A stretch of DNA of 32,380 nt from positions 1-32,380 of IMG/VR virus record IMGVR_UViG_3300022927_000070, one strand, 5' to 3'. This document shows positions 32,196-32,380 of this stretch, piece after piece. The DNA is from a virus. How positions within the stretch are numbered: position 1 is the stretch's first letter; the number at the start of each line of letters is the position of its first letter. The translations under genes and the position numbers were made by a program. The notes beneath the pieces are model-generated. The model did not search any database. It was not told the origin of the DNA and worked only from the letters and a program-made list of their open reading frames with translations.

Positions 32196-32380
32196 ATGAA
32201 AGAGAAACAAGTGAATGATATTTTAGATTTGAGTCCAATTGATATCGATGATGACAAAAAGCCGTTGCCTACAACATATCGGCCTAGTCTAGAAAGTAAA
32301 GACGAGATCGATACGGATTCAAAATACGTTCGGCAGAACATGTATGATCTGATTGAAAAAGGACACGGCGCAATTGATGA
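32196..32380 (+). CDS. 16: Small terminase subunit gp16 (T4-like), N-terminal part, cut by the window edge
   Basis: An ATG at 32196, one base after the gp15 stop and six bases after GGGGA (32186-32190), opens a frame that runs to the window end for 61 codons. The visible residues include an acidic, Pro-containing leader (LSPIDIDDDKKPLPTTY), then DSKYVRQNMYDLIEKGHGAID. The latter matches the first helix of gp16 proteins in marine T4-like phages, where an aromatic/Arg/Asn stretch is followed by LIEKGQ-A-I. gp16 binds DNA and regulates the large terminase gp17 for headful packaging. T4 gp16 has 164 residues; here only about a third is visible. Confidence 0.8.
   Translation, partial: MKEKQVNDILDLSPIDIDDDKKPLPTTYRPSLESKDEIDTDSKYVRQNMYDLIEKGHGAID

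Overview
The window is a stretch of late (virion) genes from a T4-like, contractile-tailed bacteriophage, most likely marine. The firm anchors are at the right end. The neck proteins gp13 and gp14, the tail-sheath stabiliser gp15 and the start of the small terminase gp16 appear in the canonical T4 order. DNA composition is AT-leaning by eye, genes are tightly packed, and most gaps over 30 bp carry a T4/cyanophage-type late promoter octamer (NATAAATA). No host metabolic gene, tRNA, integrase or CRISPR array is visible, so the host cannot be named. Cyanophage or pelagiphage relatives are the natural comparison.

Layout. Positions 1-427 hold the 3' end of a larger, probably tail or baseplate, protein and a small coiled-coil protein. 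Positions 427-25211 are a very long array of fibre-like and adhesin-like genes: a 1452-aa protein with about ten FGT..DL.I.H.GT repeats; small beta-rich proteins; a 551-aa fibre; a second coiled-coil protein; a 134-aa structural protein; a fibre with a self-cleaving S74 chaperone; a 2-oxoglutarate/Fe(II) oxygenase; a 1214-aa collagen-like (Gly-X-Y) fibre; a beta-rich protein; a protein with two C1q-like domains; a short beta-rich tail domain; a 1396-aa beta-propeller-like protein; an 889-aa collagen-like fibre with another S74 chaperone; and a 1032-aa protein made almost wholly of Thr/Ser/Asn with Phe or Arg at regular steps. This array occupies the place where T4 carries genes 9-12 and wac.

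Positions 25248-29783 form a glycosyltransferase-rich island: a third small coiled-coil protein, a GT-B-like candidate, a weak GT-A-like candidate and, on the opposite strand, an 887-aa protein that joins a GT4 domain, a GT2 domain and a third GT-A-like domain. Positions 29835-32380 return to the neck and packaging genes.

Taken together, the window suggests a fibre-making and possibly fibre-modifying system. There are several distal fibres with shared N-terminal docking modules, small helical proteins that could act as assembly chaperones, two intramolecular chaperones, a hydroxylase next to collagen-like stalks that place Lys only in the Y position, and glycosyltransferases next to a mucin-like Thr/Ser-rich fibre. 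The protein families come from sequence motifs. The hydroxylation and glycosylation links are inference from neighbourhood and sequence chemistry. No gap longer than about 55 bp lacks a gene.
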